Counted from the stretch's first letter, positions 1-7,447 are shown. The stretch is DNA of 64,000 nt from Candidatus Auribacter fodinae (GCA_003599815.1 QZJZ01000071.1:1-64000); one strand, 5' to 3'. The notes: generated by a model not told the origin, from the letters alone. Program-made: numbers and translations.

Positions 1-465
1 ATAATTTATCAAATCCTCATTCCAGTCCTTAGCCTTCGGAATATGCCGACTTATTTCATAATTCAAATGGTACTTGTTTTTAATCTGTTCTGAAGCAAAA
101 CGCCCTGCCTCATCATTATCGAGGCAGAGCGTTATTTGGGTTATTGATGGATAATCCTTCAAATATCGTTCAAGCGCTTTATCGGATAGTCCTCCTAGAG
201 AAACCATGTGGTCTTTGAATTCTGATGTGATACAAAGCCTGCAAAAAGTAAGATAACTCATTAAATCTATAGGTGACTCGAATATGTACAATTTCTGACT
301 GCTACCCTCAATGCAGAAGGAATATGATTTATCGGAATTTGCCACATCACACCGGAAAGCCTTACTGCTTGTGTTTGTACTTCTTATTGATGCAAATCTT
401 AGAGATCCTGCCATCCATTTTGTTTTTAAGAAGGAAAATTCAGTAGGGTTGACGGATGTTCTCAT
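1..465 (-). pseudogene. DUF3991/TOPRIM-domain protein, partial and probably decayed
   Basis: Reading the minus strand from ATG at 463-465 to the left edge gives 155 codons without a stop. The segment resembles the middle and C-terminal part of DUF3991-TOPRIM proteins of mobile elements: RFASIRSTN, FRCDVANSDKSYSFCIEG, LYIFESPIDLMSY, the TOPRIM core ITLCLDNDEAGR, and KDWNEDL. The usual N-terminal DUF3991/zinc part is absent: a stop lies in frame at 538-540. The residues just before RFASIRST fit the family poorly, while the adjacent frame reads FLLKNKMDGRIS, which fits better, so a frameshift near 400-420 is likely. These proteins are normally primase-like or relaxase-associated genes of integrative or conjugative elements. 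The 3' end lies outside the window. I infer a remnant of a mobile element; sequencing error at the frameshift cannot be excluded. Confidence 0.6.
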
Positions 466-557
466 GGGAAAAATCCTTTCAAAGTTTGAGTCTTTAAACA
501 GAATAGTTAAATTACTATATATAATATACAAAATCGCTTATTTTGTCAATATTTTCA

Positions 558-720
558 AAAATAAAAGTGACACATCACTTAATTGTTTTTCTGCCATAGA
601 TTATGTTTTCAACTATACAGAAGAATCTTCTACAAACAAAAAAAGCTCACTTTGGTTGCCAAAGTGAGCTGATAAATAAGAATAACCCCAATGATGCGCA
701 AATCGAACTCTTTGATAGAT
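558..720. repeat. Left copy of imperfect direct repeat (att-like)
   Basis: This stretch aligns with 4310-4473 over about 160 bp with roughly 80% identity by eye. Shared blocks include AAGTGACACATCAC, GTTTTCAACTATACAG, AAGAATCTTC, ACAAACAAAAAAAGCTCACT, AAGTGAGCT and AATCGAAC. The right copy is the 3' end and downstream terminator of the intact tRNA-Glu gene, so this left copy contains a degenerate tRNA 3' fragment (about 683-718). Duplication of a tRNA 3' end is the usual trace of site-specific integration. Confidence 0.7.
636..670 (-). terminator. Rho-independent terminator (duplicated copy)
   Basis: Stem AGCTCACTTTGG / CCAAAGTGAGCT (644-655 and 659-670) with a three-base loop, followed on the minus strand by a run of T (A-run 636-643 on the plus strand). 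It is placed to end transcription of the minus-strand operon at 809-3993. It is a close copy of the tRNA-Glu terminator at 4399-4427. Confidence 0.8.
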
Positions 721-808
721 GCGATTGTCGCTGTATCTCTATTGAAGCAAGTGTTTTAAAGGAATGATTAAGTGTTGTGTCCCTTTAATTATGTAATTCA
801 CGAGAACA

Positions 809-2014
809 CTATACAAGCTTTTTAAATAGGGTAATAAACTGCCTCATATCCTTCAATAAAACCGCATTGGGATTGCACTTAAGAACCATGCCGTCCATAT
901 ACATCAGGCTTCGGATTATCGGGAACATATCCTGTCCGAAGTTCATACCGCTGTTTACGCCGAGTTTGATAGTTTCCATCATTTTCCGGGTAAGGCTGAT
1001 CTGAGAAACTGTTTTGTTTGCAAACTCTTTATATATATCGCTGAATTTTGACTCAAACACCTTATACCCTGCCTCCGTCAATCTATTTTCCGACATTGAC
1101 TCAAGCGCTTTTGCAGTTGCCGGAATATCGTCACAGCTTAAAGCATCGAAAAAATTGAATAGGCCTAACCGAATTTTATCGCTTACTTTACTTACAGAAC
1201 CCGTATCTACAAAATATAATTTATTATGACTGTATATAACATTCCCGGGATGTATATCTCCATGGAATGTTCCCGCAACAAACATATATGTGCCGTGAAC
1301 AAAAAACAGGTCAAGCAAAAGGTCATACGGTAGTTTATTTTTGTCCAGAAGCTCGTCGAAAGTCTCGCCCTCAATATATTCAGAGACAAGAATATCCTCG
1401 TTTGAAAGATCTTCATAAATAGTAAAGAAATCAAGTTTTTCAAGATCGATTTTCCCTTTGAGTTCATCAAATATTCTTTTCAGCTCTTTTCTGCCCGTGA
1501 CCTCATGGGTCAGGTTAAGTTCACTAATGGTGTATTCTTCAATGTCTTTCAATATACCCAGAGGGTTGGCAACTTTTTTAAGTTTCGGATAAAACAGTAT
1601 TATCAATTTGAATAGTTTCTGAAGACTGCGCACATCTTTTTTGAAATTGTCTTTATAATTGCCTTTCACTGCTTTTATTACCACGTCCGCCCCATTTTTA
1701 AGTTTTGCCTTGTGCACCTGTCCTATTGAAGCAGACGCGAGTGGGGTATCATCTATATATGAGAACTGTTCAATAAGATTTTCCTTACCTTTAAGTTGTA
1801 AGAGGTTTCTGAAATTTTCTTTCGGCAGGGTTGCATTACGCCTGTAAAGCTTTGCCAGATGTTCGCATTTATCGCGGGACAAAAAATCGATTCTAAGTGC
1901 ATGAACCTGCCCAAGTTTGACGGCAAGAAGCCCTAACTTCTGTATATATTCCAGATCAGGCATTCCCTGTCCGTAAATTGAATGTATTAATTTAGTAAAA
2001 TCAATCCAGTTCAC
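809..2014 (-). CDS. ABC1/AarF/UbiB-family atypical kinase
   Basis: A 401-residue protein of the AarF/UbiB (ABC1, ADCK) family of atypical protein-kinase-like ATPases, which in other organisms support quinone or other isoprenoid lipid metabolism. Seen in the sequence: the family's KxGQ motif as KLGQ near residue 34, the alanine-rich nucleotide loop PLASASIGQVHKAKL near residues 91-105 in place of a glycine-rich loop, a catalytic HGDIHPGN near residue 251, and a DFG-like metal motif written DTG in FVDTGS. The end of the DUF2141 gene lies 16 bp upstream, so the two are probably co-transcribed with the CrtI-like gene. The pairing with a carotenoid-type desaturase suggests a role in membrane isoprenoid handling, but that is inference. 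The reading frame is AT-richer than genes to the right of 5 kb, in line with acquisition. Confidence 0.85.
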   Translation of the reverse strand: MNWIDFTKLIHSIYGQGMPDLEYIQKLGLLAVKLGQVHALRIDFLSRDKCEHLAKLYRRNATLPKENFRNLLQLKGKENLIEQFSYIDDTPLASASIGQVHKAKLKNGADVVIKAVKGNYKDNFKKDVRSLQKLFKLIILFYPKLKKVANPLGILKDIEEYTISELNLTHEVTGRKELKRIFDELKGKIDLEKLDFFTIYEDLSNEDILVSEYIEGETFDELLDKNKLPYDLLLDLFFVHGTYMFVAGTFHGDIHPGNVIYSHNKLYFVDTGSVSKVSDKIRLGLFNFFDALSCDDIPATAKALESMSENRLTEAGYKVFESKFSDIYKEFANKTVSQISLTRKMMETIKLGVNSGMNFGQDMFPIIRSLMYMDGMVLKCNPNAVLLKDMRQFITLFKKLV

Positions 2015-2030
2015 TGTACTGCACTTTTTA

Positions 2031-2474
2031 TTACTTTGTGAGATATATTATCTCGATTTTAAGTGTCTTATCTTCCGAATCAAGTACAAATACTGAGTCT
2101 TTAAATTTCGGTGGCGCAAACCTGTATTTGACATTATTGGAAACAGCTACCCCTTCTTTAGGCATCCCGATAAAGGTTACGTCAACTTTATCATTCATAT
2201 TTTCATCGTGAAATACGCTTATAGCGTAACTTCCGTATGGCACTGATTCAAAAACCAGTTTACATGCGTTTTGCTCAATATCAGTGAATAAATATTTATC
2301 GGCAAATTCGTGTTTTCCCGGGAACCCTTTATTTTGTGAAAACAGGTTTACCCCAGCTTTTCCAGACGAGTTCCTGAATCCCGTTATTATGACTTCAATA
2401 TTGCCAGTATTATCTCCTGCATAAAGCGTACATGAACAAAACAAAGATAATAACAGTACTGTTAAAAATTTCAT
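2031..2474 (-). CDS. DUF2141 secreted protein
   Basis: A 147-residue protein with a clear signal peptide (basic start, then hydrophobic LTVLLLSLFCSCTLYA) and a DUF2141 body: IEVIITGFRNSSGKAGVNLF, YGSYAISVFHDENMNDKVD and FIGMPKEG are typical phrases of the family. DUF2141 proteins are small periplasmic or outer-membrane-associated beta proteins of unknown biochemistry that are often encoded beside carotenoid genes. Here it lies 25 bp after the CrtI-like gene and 16 bp before the AarF-like gene, all on the minus strand. A cysteine pair near residues 13-15 sits inside the hydrophobic stretch; a lipoprotein is possible, but the ATLYAGD-like cleavage site favours ordinary signal peptidase I processing. 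Confidence 0.8.
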   Translation of the reverse strand: MKFLTVLLLSLFCSCTLYAGDNTGNIEVIITGFRNSSGKAGVNLFSQNKGFPGKHEFADKYLFTDIEQNACKLVFESVPYGSYAISVFHDENMNDKVDVTFIGMPKEGVAVSNNVKYRFAPPKFKDSVFVLDSEDKTLKIEIIYLTK

Positions 2475-2499
2475 TTATCATCCTGATCCACGACACGTG

Positions 2500-3993
2500 T
2501 CAGCGTTGTTGGGCCACCTTATACTTTTTCATTATCAGTTCGCTCGATATACGGCCTGATTCATAGATAGTGGGTAAGCCGCTTCCCGGATGCGTCCCGC
2601 CCCCTACCAAATAACAGTTATCCAATTCCTCGTACTTGTTATGAGGCCTGAAGTAGAGCATTTGCGTCAGGTTATGCGCCAGGTTGAATGTGGCGCCTAA
2701 ATATACGTTGTAGTTATTCTGCCAATCAGCGGGGGTAATTATTTTTTCAACTTTAATATGCGCTTTAAAATCTTTCATCTCGGTTTTTTGTACTATGCGT
2801 TCCAATACTTTATTTTTAAAAGACTCTTTTTCTTTCTCCCAATCAATACTACTTTTATTGTTGGGTACCGGAACAAGCACATAGATCGTTGAATGCCCTT
2901 CAGGAGCGAGTGTAGGATCTGTAACCGATGCATTTTGAATATAAATAGACATATCATCGGAAAGTTTTGTGCTGTGAAATATGTCTTGAATATTCTGACG
3001 GTAGTCATTCGCAAAGAATATATTATGGTGAGGAATGTCGTACTTTTTATCAAGTCCGAGATACAGCATGAAAGTTGAGCAGGAATACCTTTTATCTTTC
3101 AGTTTCTCTTTTGAGTATTTTTTGAGTATACCTTCTTCAACAAGATTGGACATGGAGTACGCGAAATCAGAATTAACAATTACTTCGTCAGCATACACCT
3201 TTGAGCCGTTCTCCAGTACCAAGCCTTTTACGGTTTTCTTTTCCAGGATAAGTTGTTTTACTTTTGTCTTGAGATGTACCTTACCGGACAATTCTTCAAT
3301 GACTTTTTTCATTGCCAACGATATTTTATTTAATCCACCTGTGACATGATATATTCCATACCGGTGCTCAACATAGGGTATCATGGTAAAAGCCGCCGGG
3401 CATTCCCATGGCGACATACCTAAGTATTTTGCCTGAAAAGTAAATGATAATTTAAGTTTTTCATCCTTAAAAAAACGCCCTAAATTATTATACAGGGACT
3501 TTCCAAGTTTAAGATAAGGCAACGCCTTCAGCATGTTAGAACAATATAATTTAGAAAAATTCGAATAATCCATTTTCAAGCAATCATACATCTTCTCGTA
3601 TTGCAATTGAATCTGTTCAAGGAATTTGTCATAGCCGCTTTCGTTGCCCGGAAAATGATGATCAATTTGCTTTTTCATTTCTTTGGCATTATTGCTGGGC
3701 AGGAATTCCAGATCATTGAATTTAAGTCGATACATGGGATTAAGCTGTTTAATTTCTATATAGTCGCTTAGTTTTCGGCCAGTCATTTTAAAAATTTCTT
3801 CAAGCACAAAATGCATCATCAGAAAAGTAGGGCCTGTATCAAATGTATACCCATCTAAACAAATAGGTGCGTTCCTGCCTCCGACGACGGATTCTTTTTC
3901 AAATATCTCAACGTTGAAGCCGTTTTTAGCAAGGATCATCCCTGCTGTCAACCCCCCTGGGCCAGCGCCTATTATAGCGATTTTCTTTGCCAT
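2500..3993 (-). CDS. Phytoene desaturase-like (CrtI/CrtN family) FAD oxidoreductase
   Basis: A 497-residue FAD-dependent oxidoreductase of the CrtI/CrtN/CrtP group, which desaturates or oxidises carotenoid precursors at the membrane. Visible are the N-terminal dinucleotide-binding fold IAIIGAGPGGLTAGMILAK with the acidic strand end EIFEKE, the following GGR motif, the substrate-binding phrase FDTGPTFLMM near residue 55, and the C-terminal FAD closure YLVGGGTHPGSGLPTIYESG near residue 465. Length is normal for the family. The ATG is preceded by AAAGAGGTC at good spacing. No phytoene synthase, GGPP synthase or cyclase is in the window, so the actual substrate (phytoene, squalene-type C30 or another polyene) cannot be told. 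It heads the three-gene operon inside the repeat-bracketed segment. Confidence 0.85.
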   Translation of the reverse strand: MAKKIAIIGAGPGGLTAGMILAKNGFNVEIFEKESVVGGRNAPICLDGYTFDTGPTFLMMHFVLEEIFKMTGRKLSDYIEIKQLNPMYRLKFNDLEFLPSNNAKEMKKQIDHHFPGNESGYDKFLEQIQLQYEKMYDCLKMDYSNFSKLYCSNMLKALPYLKLGKSLYNNLGRFFKDEKLKLSFTFQAKYLGMSPWECPAAFTMIPYVEHRYGIYHVTGGLNKISLAMKKVIEELSGKVHLKTKVKQLILEKKTVKGLVLENGSKVYADEVIVNSDFAYSMSNLVEEGILKKYSKEKLKDKRYSCSTFMLYLGLDKKYDIPHHNIFFANDYRQNIQDIFHSTKLSDDMSIYIQNASVTDPTLAPEGHSTIYVLVPVPNNKSSIDWEKEKESFKNKVLERIVQKTEMKDFKAHIKVEKIITPADWQNNYNVYLGATFNLAHNLTQMLYFRPHNKYEELDNCYLVGGGTHPGSGLPTIYESGRISSELIMKKYKVAQQR

Positions 3994-4437
3994 GAAAGAC
4001 CTCTTTCCTTTGAATTTATTTCATTTGAACAACGGTTTTCAACAAAGCTTGAAATTAGTTTAACTTATTGCTGAGAAAGTGTCCCTAGTAAAAATTAAAT
4101 CGTTGAGCATTTTTTTATATTGGTAGTGTTGTGACGGTTAACAGATCAAATCCGTTCAATCTTTTTTTATCTTCGGTGTTGTTTTGATCCAATTGAGATT
4201 TATGTTGGATAAGGAAAAATGCTGAAAACGTAAAAAAAGTTTTAGTTTTGAAAGTCAGAGCTTCATCTTCTGAAGTTCTGCATTTTTAGTGTCCAAAGTA
4301 TTGTGTATTAAAAATTAAAGTGACACATCACGTAATTGATTTTTCGTCATATATTTGTTTTCAACTATACAGGAATAAGAATCTTCGACAAACAAAAAAA
4401 GCTCACTTTGGTAAACAAAGTGAGCTTAAAATAAGAA
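3994..4437. other. Intergenic region left of tRNA-Glu
   Basis: No coding gene is supported. The part near 3994-4080 should carry the promoter of the CrtI-like operon (AT-rich, no clear consensus seen). The rest holds the right direct repeat and the tRNA-Glu terminator. Two GTGTCC-type motifs (about 4080 and 4290) resemble the inverted sequence seen at 766-790. Confidence 0.5.
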
Positions 4438-4473
4438 TAGCCCCTAGGGGAATCGAACCCCTGTTTGATGGCT
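4310..4473. repeat. Right copy of imperfect direct repeat (att-like), overlapping tRNA-Glu
   Basis: Partner of the repeat at 558-720. This copy includes the intact terminator (4399-4427) and the T-arm and acceptor end of tRNA-Glu, so it looks like the parental sequence. The distance between the copies is about 3.75 kb, enclosing the kinase, DUF2141 and CrtI-like genes. Confidence 0.7.
4392..4427 (-). terminator. Rho-independent terminator after tRNA-Glu
   Basis: Stem AAGCTCACTTTG / CAAAGTGAGCTT with a five-base loop at 4399-4427, followed on the minus strand by seven T. It lies 11 bases downstream of the tRNA-Glu 3' end. Confidence 0.85.
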
Positions 4474-4510
4474 GAGAACCATCCGTCCTAGGCCACTAGA
4501 CGAAGGGGCC
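4438..4510 (-). tRNA. tRNA-Glu (anticodon CTC)
   Basis: Minus-strand 73-base cloverleaf. The acceptor stem pairs GGCCCCT with AGGGGCT. The anticodon stem GATGG/CCATC holds loop TTCTCAG, giving anticodon CTC for glutamate. The T-arm AGGGG-TTCGATT-CCCCT is perfect. CCA is not encoded. The 3' end is repeated in degenerate form at about 683-718, so this gene is the likely integration site of the segment to its left. Confidence 0.93.
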
Positions 4511-4550
4511 ACCCGATATCTCAGATATGTTGGTCCGGCAAGAAAAAAAA

Positions 4551-4621
4551 CAGCCGAGGAAGGAGTCGAACCCTCACGTATGGAACCAGAATCCACTGTC
4601 CTACCATTAGACGACTCGGCT
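4551..4621 (-). tRNA. tRNA-Gln (anticodon CTG)
   Basis: Minus-strand 71-base cloverleaf 40 bp upstream of tRNA-Glu. The acceptor stem pairs AGCCGAG with CTCGGCT. The anticodon stem GTGGA/TCCAT encloses TTCTGGT, giving CTG for glutamine. The T-arm contains GGTTCGACTCC. CCA is not encoded. It is probably co-transcribed with tRNA-Glu. Confidence 0.93.
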
Positions 4622-4676
4622 GTATTGTTTGTGAATTCTATCATATTATCGTTCATAGTCAACGAAAAATTAACAT

Positions 4677-4716
4677 AAAAAAACCCTCTTTCACAACAAA
4701 TTGCTGTGAAAGAGGG
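4677..4716 (-). terminator. Strong rho-independent terminator
   Basis: Twelve-pair stem CCCTCTTTCACA / TGTGAAAGAGGG at 4684-4716 with a nine-base loop, followed on the minus strand by seven T. It closes the orphan transcription unit starting from the promoter at 5064-5091. Confidence 0.88.
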
Positions 4717-5060
4717 TGATGTATGTTTCTATTTAAAAGCTAACGAGAATTTCTCCTCGTATTTCTATCAACTCCTCTTCAAGAAGTAAATTAGATAGAA
4801 GAATGTTATCCATCTAGGACCTCCAATAATCTCAAAGAACATTTATATGAATTTGCGGAGTATTAAGCGTTACCAGCATAACTCTTTAAAAAATGTGTGA
4901 GATATACTCCTGAACACACTCCGTCAATATATTCCAAAATCTCTATCTATATCCTGCATCATCACTTCGGCAATTTTTGGCTCAATTTAACATAATGTCA
5001 GGCTTAAGCTCCCCCCTTTCCGGCCTCATTAAAATTACCTGTGATGGAAATTTCCTTATT
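4684..5060 (-). ncRNA. Candidate orphan small transcript
   Basis: Between the promoter at 5064-5091 and the terminator at 4684-4716 lies a predicted minus-strand transcript of about 375 bases with no full-size gene. It contains the 26-codon ORF at 4733-4813 and a roughly 240-base 5' part that shows no known riboswitch or small RNA that I recognise. The 5' part has a mini-ORF beginning MRPERGELKPDIMLN. It could be a small RNA, a leader-type RNA, or a messenger for tiny proteins. Confidence 0.4.
4733..4813 (-). CDS. Possible 26-residue small protein
   Basis: A short ORF starting MDNILLSNLLLEEELIEI and ending in ILVSF, rich in leucine, isoleucine and glutamate. Its ATG follows a perfect GGAGGT Shine-Dalgarno at five-base spacing. 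The stop codon lies 17 bases before a strong terminator, and a good promoter lies about 250 bases upstream. No family is recognised. It could be a genuine small protein (amphipathic helix) or a regulatory leader inside a small RNA. The strength of its ribosome-binding site and the dedicated terminator are the support; the short length is the weakness. Confidence 0.45.
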   Translation of the reverse strand: MDNILLSNLLLEEELIEIRGEILVSF

Positions 5061-5063
5061 AAA

Positions 5064-5091
5064 ATAATATAGTATCTTAACAGTATGTCAA
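5064..5091 (-). promoter_or_regulatory. Sigma-70-type promoter of the orphan transcript
   Basis: On the minus strand TTGACA (5086-5091), a 16-base spacer and TATTAT (5064-5069). It sits only a few bases beyond the stop codon of the TPR gene (5099) and points away from it, toward the small ORF and the terminator at 4684. Confidence 0.6.
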
Positions 5092-5098
5092 TAAAAAA

Positions 5099-5740
5099 TT
5101 ACAAATTTCTTTTTATAACCGGCAATAAACTTTTCGCTGATTCCGCGAATAAACTGTTCGGCTCCGCATCTAAAAGAGCATCAACGACTTTTTTTGCCTC
5201 GGCATAGTTACCGTCACGTATCAGCATTTGAGCCAGATTGACTTGCGCTTCAGCCCTGAAAGCGCTGTTTTTGAAATTATTTACGACTGTTTCAAACGCC
5301 GCGCGGGCTTTGTCAAATTCCTGCAGTTGCGTGTATGCATATCCCATGCCAAGATATGCTGAATCCACGATCTGGCTGTCTTTGTAGTTGTTTACGATTT
5401 GTTCGAATGATTCCAGCGCTTGTCGATAATCGTTTTCTTCGTAAAGAAGATTGCCTTTTTTGTACAGGACGATCGGCGTGAACTTATCATTGTCATAGTT
5501 TTCTATAAACGCGGTCATTTCTTCTTTGGTTACTGCGGTATCAAATGCCTGCTGTGCTTTATGCGCCTTGTACCTGATAAAATGCGCGGAAAAAATTACC
5601 ACGACAACGAGCCCAAGCGCGCCGATAGCGATCCACTGCACGGTTGTTTTATTTTCCTTGTAATAGATCAGGAACTTATCCATAGAAGTGAGAAACGCAT
5701 CAGTTTTCAACTCTTTTTCAGGTATATGGCCTTTTGACAC
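5099..5740 (-). CDS. Membrane-anchored TPR protein (YfgM-like)
   Basis: A 213-residue protein with a short cytoplasmic start, one membrane segment (about residues 36-55, WIAIGALGLVVVVIFSAHFI) and tetratricopeptide repeats behind it. The repeat phrases FTPIVLYKKGNLLYEENDYRQ, DSAYLGMGYAYTQLQEFDKA and AQVNLAQMLIRDGNYAEAKK are visible. This arrangement matches the YfgM-like family, where E. coli YfgM is an ancillary subunit near the Sec translocon that helps hand over exported proteins. The start is GTG, chosen because AGGAGG lies eight bases upstream. The PHP-domain gene ends 21 bp upstream and is probably in the same operon. Function by homology is tentative because TPR proteins diverge fast. 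Confidence 0.75.
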   Translation of the reverse strand: MSKGHIPEKELKTDAFLTSMDKFLIYYKENKTTVQWIAIGALGLVVVVIFSAHFIRYKAHKAQQAFDTAVTKEEMTAFIENYDNDKFTPIVLYKKGNLLYEENDYRQALESFEQIVNNYKDSQIVDSAYLGMGYAYTQLQEFDKARAAFETVVNNFKNSAFRAEAQVNLAQMLIRDGNYAEAKKVVDALLDAEPNSLFAESAKSLLPVIKRNL

Positions 5741-5761
5741 TTTTGTATCCTCCTAAATCAC

Positions 5762-6415
5762 TTACCTTTGCGATGCTTTATATACTAATTCTTCACTATT
5801 TTTAATAATCTTCCGTATATCATTTTCATCCAGCCCGGCTCCGCGAGCGACGGCGTCCCGGAACGACGGAGACAACAGGTCGCCGGGCGCGTGCGAATCG
5901 GTATTTATAACCAGTTTCGCGCCGTATTTTTTAGCCAGCTTTGCCACATGCCCGTTGGTCAGGGAATGCCCGCGCCGCGTGGTAATCTCAAGACAGACAC
6001 CGTATTTCGCGGCCAGTTTGACATCGTCGTCAGAAATCAGTCCGGGGTGCGCTAAAAAGTCAGGCTTAGCCGAAATCGCCGCTTTATTGGTACCGGGAAT
6101 ACACGGCTCCACGATGGTTTCGCCATGGACACCAACGATTTTCGCGCCAAGTTTCCTGCTTTTTTCCACTAAAGAGGGTATAAGAGACGGTAACACATGC
6201 GTTAATTCTACACCAGGCAATATTGTTATATCGGACTTTCCGCGTATATCTTGAATAAATTGATTTACAGCGTGCAGTAACGTGTCGATATTGGAGCTGT
6301 CAGCGTGGTCTGTGATAGCCAGAGCGGTGTACCCGGCGTGGCGCGCGCGCTGCATCAGCTCGGACGGGATAAGTTCACCGTCGCTGAAAAATGTGTGCAT
6401 GTGCAGGTCAATCAT
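5762..6415 (-). CDS. PHP-domain phosphoesterase
   Basis: A 217-residue PHP (polymerase and histidinol phosphatase) domain protein. All metal-binding signatures are present: DLHMHTFFSDGE at residues 3-14, AITDHAD near 33-39, the glutamate in PGVELTH, the histidine in LAHPGLI, and NTDSHAPGDL near 170-179. PHP proteins of this size use two or three metal ions to hydrolyse phosphate esters; histidinol phosphatase, nucleoside phosphatases and related enzymes are known members. No histidine biosynthesis genes are near, so the substrate is unknown. A TTGACA/TATACT promoter lies upstream and the TPR gene follows by 21 bp. Confidence 0.85.
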   Translation of the reverse strand: MIDLHMHTFFSDGELIPSELMQRARHAGYTALAITDHADSSNIDTLLHAVNQFIQDIRGKSDITILPGVELTHVLPSLIPSLVEKSRKLGAKIVGVHGETIVEPCIPGTNKAAISAKPDFLAHPGLISDDDVKLAAKYGVCLEITTRRGHSLTNGHVAKLAKKYGAKLVINTDSHAPGDLLSPSFRDAVARGAGLDENDIRKIIKNSEELVYKASQR

Positions 6416-6463
6416 GTCGACAAATCCGTTATTAATCGTTATTCACGTGAAATTATTGAGTTG

Positions 6464-6491
6464 AGTATACCAGAAAGACACTGGTTGTCAA
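6464..6491 (-). promoter_or_regulatory. Sigma-70-type promoter of the PHP-TPR operon
   Basis: Minus strand TTGACA (6486-6491), a 16-base spacer and TATACT (6464-6469), 49 bases upstream of the PHP-gene ATG. Confidence 0.65.
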
Positions 6492-6561
6492 CAATGATAT
6501 CAGATTCCAATACCGGAAAATAAGTTTATTTTATCGTGTGCAGGGATATAAAGCAGGCTGT

Positions 6562-6597
6562 GAAAATAAAACAGGGGATACGGTAAGGTATCCCCTG
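6562..6597 (-). terminator. Rho-independent terminator after the PEP-CTERM gene
   Basis: Stem CAGGGGATAC / GTATCCCCTG at 6572-6597 followed on the minus strand by TTTTATTTTC. It lies about 30 bases past the stop codon of the PEP-CTERM gene. Confidence 0.85.
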
Positions 6598-6627
6598 CAT
6601 GTGTGCATTCGTGTATATCTGAAAAAG

Positions 6628-7257
6628 TTATTTTTTCCTCGCGGCAAATCCTGCGATCGCGCTGATTATAAGCAGGATCGTTGCAGGTTCCGGAACCGGA
6701 GGCGCTTCGGTGTATGTAATGTTTATGACCGGGTTAATCCAGTATGTGTATAACTGTCCGCTGTATTCGGTGGCTACGCGCAAGGAATAACCGGAATGTG
6801 ATTTCATTGCTGTTAAATCGGCTTTCAGGTACGCGGTAACATCCTGAACGCTGGTGCCGTAAGGGTTGTTTTCTGTAATCGAAGACACGGAGGCATCGAA
6901 TTCACCGGAAAGGTACGTGCCGTCTTCGTTATCATTCATGGCGTAAAAGTTGTAACTCGCTGAGCCCTGGTCTCCCATAATGTCGCCGAGAACAAAAGTG
7001 GCGCTCTCAATAGAGTTTGCGGTGATTCCCTGACTATATAGTGACTGCAGGCTGTATTCCGCAAAGGCACGGGTTATGGCTCCAACATAAGAATAGTAGC
7101 TGGATATTTTCAGGCTGGGATAATTTGTTCCATTTTGCTCTATTGAGTGCACATACCTGTCAGCATTGCCCAGTGTGATAGTCGCGGCGTTGAGAGTTAG
7201 CGCTGAAAACATGCATACAGCCATTACCACGGTGATAAAAATCGCCTTGAGTTTCAT
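6628..7257 (-). CDS. PEP-CTERM sorting-domain protein
   Basis: A 209-residue exported protein. It has a signal peptide (MKLKAIFITVVMAVCMFSAL, ending near ALTLNAA) and ends with the tripartite PEP-CTERM signal: VPEPAT, a hydrophobic helix ILLIISAIAGF and a basic tail AARKK. Such proteins are recognised by exosortase and processed at the PEP motif, usually in species making extracellular polysaccharide. The body between residues 25 and 180 is polar and rich in serine, tyrosine and asparagine; VTAYLKADLTAM and GYSLRVATEYSG suggest a beta-sandwich of the DNRLRE/TGF-like type seen in other PEP-CTERM proteins, but I do not recognise a named domain. It has its own promoter and terminator. No exosortase gene lies in the window. 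Confidence 0.88.
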   Translation of the reverse strand: MKLKAIFITVVMAVCMFSALTLNAATITLGNADRYVHSIEQNGTNYPSLKISSYYSYVGAITRAFAEYSLQSLYSQGITANSIESATFVLGDIMGDQGSASYNFYAMNDNEDGTYLSGEFDASVSSITENNPYGTSVQDVTAYLKADLTAMKSHSGYSLRVATEYSGQLYTYWINPVINITYTEAPPVPEPATILLIISAIAGFAARKK

Positions 7258-7306
7258 TGATAGTCCCTTTATAAGTATTTGGTTTGGAAAAATGTTGGTA
7301 TATTAC

Positions 7307-7335
7307 ATTATCGCATGGTTAAGCGTTCTTTTCAA
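7307..7335 (-). promoter_or_regulatory. Promoter of the PEP-CTERM gene
   Basis: Minus strand TTGAAA (7330-7335), a 17-base spacer and GATAAT (7307-7312), 50 bases upstream of the ATG at 7257. Confidence 0.6.
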
Positions 7336-7447
7336 CTGGTCGGTAAAAAAATATGTAAATTATTTTTTTGTAAAAAAGGGATGTACTGAGGTATTTCCAA
7401 TAAAAATAATTTTTGAAAGTTGAAATTGAGTGGAACTTAAATAAAAA

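Larger units (their letters stand above)
466..808. other. Intergenic region with left direct repeat and a terminator
   Basis: No coding gene is supported here. The stretch holds the left copy of a long direct repeat (558-720) including a hairpin terminator and a decayed tRNA-Glu 3' end. A segment at 766-790 is similar, in inverted orientation, to 561-585, which may mark an old insertion end. Confidence 0.55.

Noticed and set aside
311-667. Plus-strand 118-codon open frame
   Set aside because: It runs opposite to the DUF3991/TOPRIM-like frame and through the terminator and has no ribosome-binding site.
4444-4662. Minus-strand 72-codon open frame across two tRNAs
   Set aside because: It lies wholly over tRNA-Glu and tRNA-Gln and codes no recognisable protein.
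4814-5060. Riboswitch in the orphan transcript leader
   Set aside because: I looked for c-di-GMP, fluoride, ZTP, cobalamin and SRP-like motifs and found none convincing, so no class is named.
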